In this document: positions 14,522-19,896 of the stretch, in pieces | How the letters are laid out: the number at the start of each line of letters is the position of its first letter | Numbering within the stretch: the stretch's first letter is position 1 | Assembly: GCA_036475545.1 (NCBI GenBank) | Contig: JAZGAE010000100.1 | Location: 1 to 19,896 of the forward strand | Direction: 5' to 3' | DNA: 19,896 nucleotides | DNA from: JAZGAE01 sp036475545 | GTDB taxonomy: Bacteria; Pseudomonadota; Alphaproteobacteria; DATDPM01 | Notes under the pieces: generated by a model | Told to the model about the DNA's origin: nothing | Databases searched by the model: none | Seen by the model: only the letters and a program-made list of their open reading frames with translations | Made by a program: the position numbers and the translations under genes

Positions 14522-14691
14522 ATCTGATCCTTTTTCATAAGAGAGTCTTACTATAGCCTGAAACTACTAGGAAAACTTTCTGGACGCGAGGTCCGTCCGC
14601 CGCAACCCACGGGGTCTTGCGACGGCGATCGCATCGCGCTTGAGCCGCCCCGGGATCAGCCGCGTGCCTTGGCGCCGCTAGCCTGTGCACC
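14522..14691 (-). other. rpsB-tsf intergenic spacer
   Basis: The 170-bp spacer holds no gene that I can support. The half next to tsf (about 14522-14580) is markedly AT-rich compared with its surroundings and contains TATAGT on the - strand at 14555-14550, a good -10 hexamer, but no matching -35. Just upstream, GGACG/CGTCC can form a 5-bp hairpin followed by AGAAAGTTTT, a weak terminator or attenuator candidate. Together these could give tsf partial independent expression, as is known for rpsB-tsf in E. coli; here it is only inference. Confidence 0.35.
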
Positions 14692-16140
14692 TCACTCGCC
14701 CGCTGTCTCCCCCTTACCCGTTTCCGTCTCCGTATCCGAATCCGAATCCGTTTCGGCCTTGGCGCGCTTCTTTCGCGGCGCCTTGGCCTTCGGAGTCTTG
14801 GCCGCACCCGCGGCTTCCTTTGCCGGCGCCTTGGCCTTCGGCGTCTTGGCCGCACCCGCGGCTTCCTTTGCCGGCACCTTGGCCTTCGGAGTCTTGGCCG
14901 CGCCCGCGGCTTCCTTTGCCGGCGCCTTGGCCTTCCTCAGGCGCTCGAGGAATTTCCTGACAGGTTTCTTCGCTGCGGCCTTCTTCTTCGCTGGTTTCCC
15001 TTCCTCGGTGGTCTCGGCCTCTTCGGCGGGCGCGGCTGCTGCTTCCTCCGCCGCCTTCGCCTCTTTTCCAGGGGCCTCCGCCGGCTCGATCCCTGCTGCC
15101 GCTTCCGGGGCCTCGGCGGCGACGGCCGGCGCCTGAGCGGGCTCCGCCTCCTCCACCGCCGCCGCTGCGGCCGGCTCGGCTTCCGCCGCCGGCGCCTCGG
15201 CCGGTTTGGCCTCTTCTGCAGCCGGCACTGCGGCCGGCTCGGCTTCCGCCGCCGGCGCCTCGACCGGTTTGGCCTCTTCTGCAGCCGCCGCTGCGGCCGG
15301 CTCGGCTTCCGCCGCCGGCGCCTCGGCCGGTTTGGCCTCTTCGACCGGTTCGCCTCGCGGAACGGGTTTGGCCCCCGGCTCCGGCGCGGCCGCGGCCGCC
15401 GCCTCGGCGGGCGCCTCCTCGGCCTCGCCGATATCGACACCTGCGGCGATCATTTCCTCTTGCAGGCCGTCCAGCACCGCGTCCGAGACGAGTCTGCAGT
15501 AGAGGTCGATCGCCCGCATGGCGTCGTCGTTTCCGGGGATGGGATAGGTGATCCCCTCGGGGTTGGAATTGCTGTCGACCACGGCGATCACCGGTATCCC
15601 CAGCTTGCTGGCTTCCCTGACGGCGATCGCCTCCTTGATGGTGTCGATCACGAACAGGATGTCCGGGAGTCCGCCCATCTCCTTGATGCCGCCCAAGGCC
15701 CGCTCCAGCTTGTCGCGTTCGCGGATGAGCCGCAGCATTTCCTTCTTCGTGAGGCCGATATTCTCGTCGGCCAGCTTCTCGTCCATCTCGCGCAAGCGGC
15801 GGATCGACCGCGAGATTGTCTGCCAGTTGGTGAGCATGCCGCCCAGCCAACGGTGGTTGACGTAATACTGGCCGCAGCGCTTGGCCGCCTCGGCGACGCG
15901 CTCGCTGGCCTGGCGCTTGGAGCCGACGAACAAGATGCGCCCGCCGCCCGCCGCGACGTCGCGCGCCGCTTGGAGCCCGCGGTGCAGCAAGGGGACCGCC
16001 TTCTGGAGATCGATGATGTGGATGCCGTTGCGGGCCCCGAACAGATAGGGGGCCATCTTGGGGTTCCAGCGACGGGTGTGGTGCCCGAAGTGCACGCCGG
16101 CTTCCAAGAGCTGGCGCATGGTAAAGGTCGGCAAGGCCAT
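14692..16140 (-). CDS. rpsB: 30S ribosomal protein S2 with a long repetitive C-terminal extension
   Basis: A 482-residue protein. Residues 1 to about 238 form a normal S2: MRQLLEAGVHFGHHTRRWNP at the start, YVNHRWLGGMLTNWQT (93-108), ILFVIDTIKEAIAVREASKL (161-180) and PGNDDAMRAIDLYC. S2 binds the 30S near the platform and is needed to hold S1. The remaining ~240 residues are an unusual tail. Residues 240-380 are Ala/Pro/Glu-rich with three 21-residue repeats. Residues 381-462 are Lys/Ala/Pro-rich with three 16-residue repeats recalling histone H1 tails. Residues 463-482 are acidic Ser/Asp/Glu/Thr. The start ATG at 16140 is fixed by the family N-terminus and an AAAAGGA Shine-Dalgarno 9 nt upstream; an ATG at 16200 was refused. 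Some extension of S2 is common in this class, but this one doubles the protein. Confidence 0.96.
   Translation of the reverse strand: MALPTFTMRQLLEAGVHFGHHTRRWNPKMAPYLFGARNGIHIIDLQKAVPLLHRGLQAARDVAAGGGRILFVGSKRQASERVAEAAKRCGQYYVNHRWLGGMLTNWQTISRSIRRLREMDEKLADENIGLTKKEMLRLIRERDKLERALGGIKEMGGLPDILFVIDTIKEAIAVREASKLGIPVIAVVDSNSNPEGITYPIPGNDDAMRAIDLYCRLVSDAVLDGLQEEMIAAGVDIGEAEEAPAEAAAAAAPEPGAKPVPRGEPVEEAKPAEAPAAEAEPAAAAAAEEAKPVEAPAAEAEPAAVPAAEEAKPAEAPAAEAEPAAAAAVEEAEPAQAPAVAAEAPEAAAGIEPAEAPGKEAKAAEEAAAAPAEEAETTEEGKPAKKKAAAKKPVRKFLERLRKAKAPAKEAAGAAKTPKAKVPAKEAAGAAKTPKAKAPAKEAAGAAKTPKAKAPRKKRAKAETDSDSDTETETGKGETAGE
14791..14934 (-). repeat. 48-bp tandem repeat (3 units) in rpsB, encoding a basic 16-residue motif
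   Basis: Three in-frame units of 48 bp encode KAK(A/V)PAKEAAGAAKTP at S2 residues 403-450, followed by a partial fourth (KAKAPRKK). The units are almost identical at DNA level, including third codon positions, which indicates recent tandem duplication or gene conversion. The Lys/Ala/Pro composition resembles histone H1-like tails. Confidence 0.9.
15157..15345 (-). repeat. 63-bp tandem repeat (3 units) in rpsB, encoding an acidic 21-residue motif
   Basis: Three in-frame units of 63 bp encode (V/A)EEAKP(A/V)EAPAAEAEPAA followed by AAA or VPA, at S2 residues 266-328. A degenerate fourth unit follows at 329-349. Two neighbouring units differ at only a few of 63 bases, so the duplication is recent or being homogenised. 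The whole unit length keeps the frame. Confidence 0.9.
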
Positions 16141-16149
16141 GGGTGGCGT

Positions 16150-16198
16150 CCTTTTCCGGTTGATCCTCCGCAGGAAAAGGCCCGGTCTGGGACCGGGC
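16150..16198 (-). promoter_or_regulatory. Structured 5' leader of rpsB with the ribosome-binding site in a hairpin
   Basis: Reading the - strand as RNA, hairpin A is GCCCGGTC / GACCGGGC (16198-16191 with 16187-16180), 8 bp with a 3-nt loop. It is followed directly by CTTTTCC. Hairpin B pairs CCTTTTCC (16180-16173) with GGAAAAGG (16157-16150), 8 bp around a 15-nt loop. The 3' arm of B carries the Shine-Dalgarno of rpsB, so B could hide it. The loop contains a second GGAGGA. Hairpin A plus the short U-run also resembles a weak attenuator. The arrangement fits autoregulation by S2, as known for rpsB in E. coli, but no specific RNA family was identified. Confidence 0.5.
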
Positions 16199-16267
16199 AC
16201 CGGATCGACCCCTTGGGGCTCACAGCTCCGGGGGCCGCACTCCCGCGTGCGATATCAGTCGGGCTGG

Positions 16268-16296
16268 TAGATAGCCCGCATAGCCGGCTTTGGCAA
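16268..16296 (-). promoter_or_regulatory. Probable rpsB promoter
   Basis: On the - strand, CTTGCCA (-35 TTGCCA at 16296-16291) is followed after exactly 17 bp by CTATCTA (-10 TATCTA at 16273-16268). This fits the alphaproteobacterial housekeeping pattern CTTGAC-N17-CTATAT well. Transcription would begin near 16261, leaving a leader of about 120 nt that includes the hairpins before rpsB. Confidence 0.5.
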
Positions 16297-16452
16297 GGGG
16301 GTCCTCCCCCGGCGGGCCCTTTTTCGCGGCGATGCAGCCTGCCCAGGGCCTTCTCCGACCGCCGCTTGCCCTCGGGTCGAGAAGCGGTTCTGGCGGCGGA
16401 CACGGCCGGCGACGCGCCGGGCGGGGCTCGAACGGCGTCGTCGCGGCCCGGC

Positions 16453-16620
16453 TAGAGCATAATCCGGTCAAGTTGAACTGACTGCGCCGGAGGAATTTTG
16501 TGCCGCGGGCAGGAGCGGGGCGAAGCACATAGCGGTGCCACCGCGCGAGCTCCGCGCCGCGCCTGGCGGATCGCCTCGCCACGGCGCAACGCAGCCGATT
16601 CCACCTGACCGGATTATGCT

Positions 16621-16623
<3 letters not shown>
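16453..16623. mobile_element. MITE-like inverted-repeat element, short copy (copy 2)
   Basis: The left end at 16455-16473 reads GAGCATAATCCGGTCAAGT and the right end at 16603-16621 is the complement of GAGCATAATCCGGTCAGGT, an 18 of 19 match. TA flanks both sides (16453-16454 and 16622-16623). Its left arm (to 16556) differs from copy 1 at about five of ~102 bases. Its right arm (from 16557) shows one mismatch and one single-base insertion. The central 114 bp of copy 1 is missing. The right-hand TA plus the first base of the element form the TAG stop codon of dnaE. No transposase is encoded. Confidence 0.8.

Positions 16624-19896
<3,273 letters not shown>

Larger units (their letters stand above)
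16141..16620. other. Intergenic region between dnaE and rpsB
   Basis: This 480-bp gap contains no supported gene. From the dnaE side it holds the short copy of the inverted-repeat element (16453-16623), then about 150 bp of GC-rich sequence. In that part a hairpin on the - strand (CCGCTTCTCG ACC CGAG-GGC-AAGCGG, 16387-16362) could help end dnaE transcripts but lacks a T-tract. After it come the probable rpsB promoter and the structured rpsB leader. A GGGGG-TCCT-CCCCC inverted repeat lies at about 16297-16310, just upstream of the -35 box. Confidence 0.6.

Noticed and set aside
14781..15345. Possible CRISPR array, because of regular repeats
   Set aside because: The repeats are directly adjacent without spacers, in frame with rpsB, and encode low-complexity protein.
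16141..16200. Earlier ATG for rpsB at 16200
   Set aside because: The added 20 residues come from the leader hairpins; the family N-terminus and Shine-Dalgarno both point to 16140.
16297..16324. Possible + strand intrinsic terminator (GGGGG/CCCCC then a T-run)
   Set aside because: The hairpin and T-run are separated by about nine bases and there is no + strand gene upstream for it to serve.

Overview
The window is a GC-rich stretch of a bacterial chromosome, and its gene order is typical of Alphaproteobacteria. The order rpsB-tsf-pyrH-frr-uppS-cdsA-dxr-rseP-bamA-skp-lpxD-fabZ-lpxA-lpxI-lpxB is conserved in that class. The use of LpxI rather than LpxH for UDP-diacylglucosamine hydrolysis fits the same placement. 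A Rhodospirillales-like member is my best guess, but no 16S or other species-level marker is present.

Layout from left to right. Positions 1-170 hold the 3' end of accA on the + strand. Everything else is on the - strand and so reads from right to left. A 282-bp inverted-repeat element (MITE-like) fills the gap between accA and the convergent gloA. From 13409 down to 529 runs a tightly packed series of 14 genes (pyrH to gloA) with gaps of 23 nt or less and several start/stop overlaps. It looks like one long operon for envelope building: UMP kinase, ribosome recycling, undecaprenyl-PP synthase, CDP-diglyceride synthase, DXP reductoisomerase, site-2 protease, BamA, OmpH/Skp, then five lipid A and fatty acid genes, ending with glyoxalase I. 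Upstream (13595-16140) lies the rpsB-tsf pair with its own promoter and structured leader. At the right edge is dnaE (DNA polymerase III alpha), lacking only its extreme N-terminus because the window ends. A second, shorter copy of the inverted-repeat element sits exactly at the dnaE stop codon.

The genes join three tasks: translation (S2, EF-Ts, RRF), isoprenoid and phospholipid precursors (Dxr, UppS, CdsA), and outer-membrane assembly (LpxA/B/D/I, FabZ, BamA, Skp, RseP). No phage, CRISPR, tRNA, rRNA or defence locus was seen.

The most notable non-routine items are: (1) the two related MITE-like elements with 19-bp terminal inverted repeats flanked by TA, one of which shares the dnaE stop codon; (2) the rpsB leader with two consecutive 8-bp hairpins, the second covering the Shine-Dalgarno sequence; and (3) an S2 protein doubled in length by a C-terminal extension made of two different tandem-repeat families. 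I did not find a clearly new multi-gene system; most of the window is conserved housekeeping sequence.
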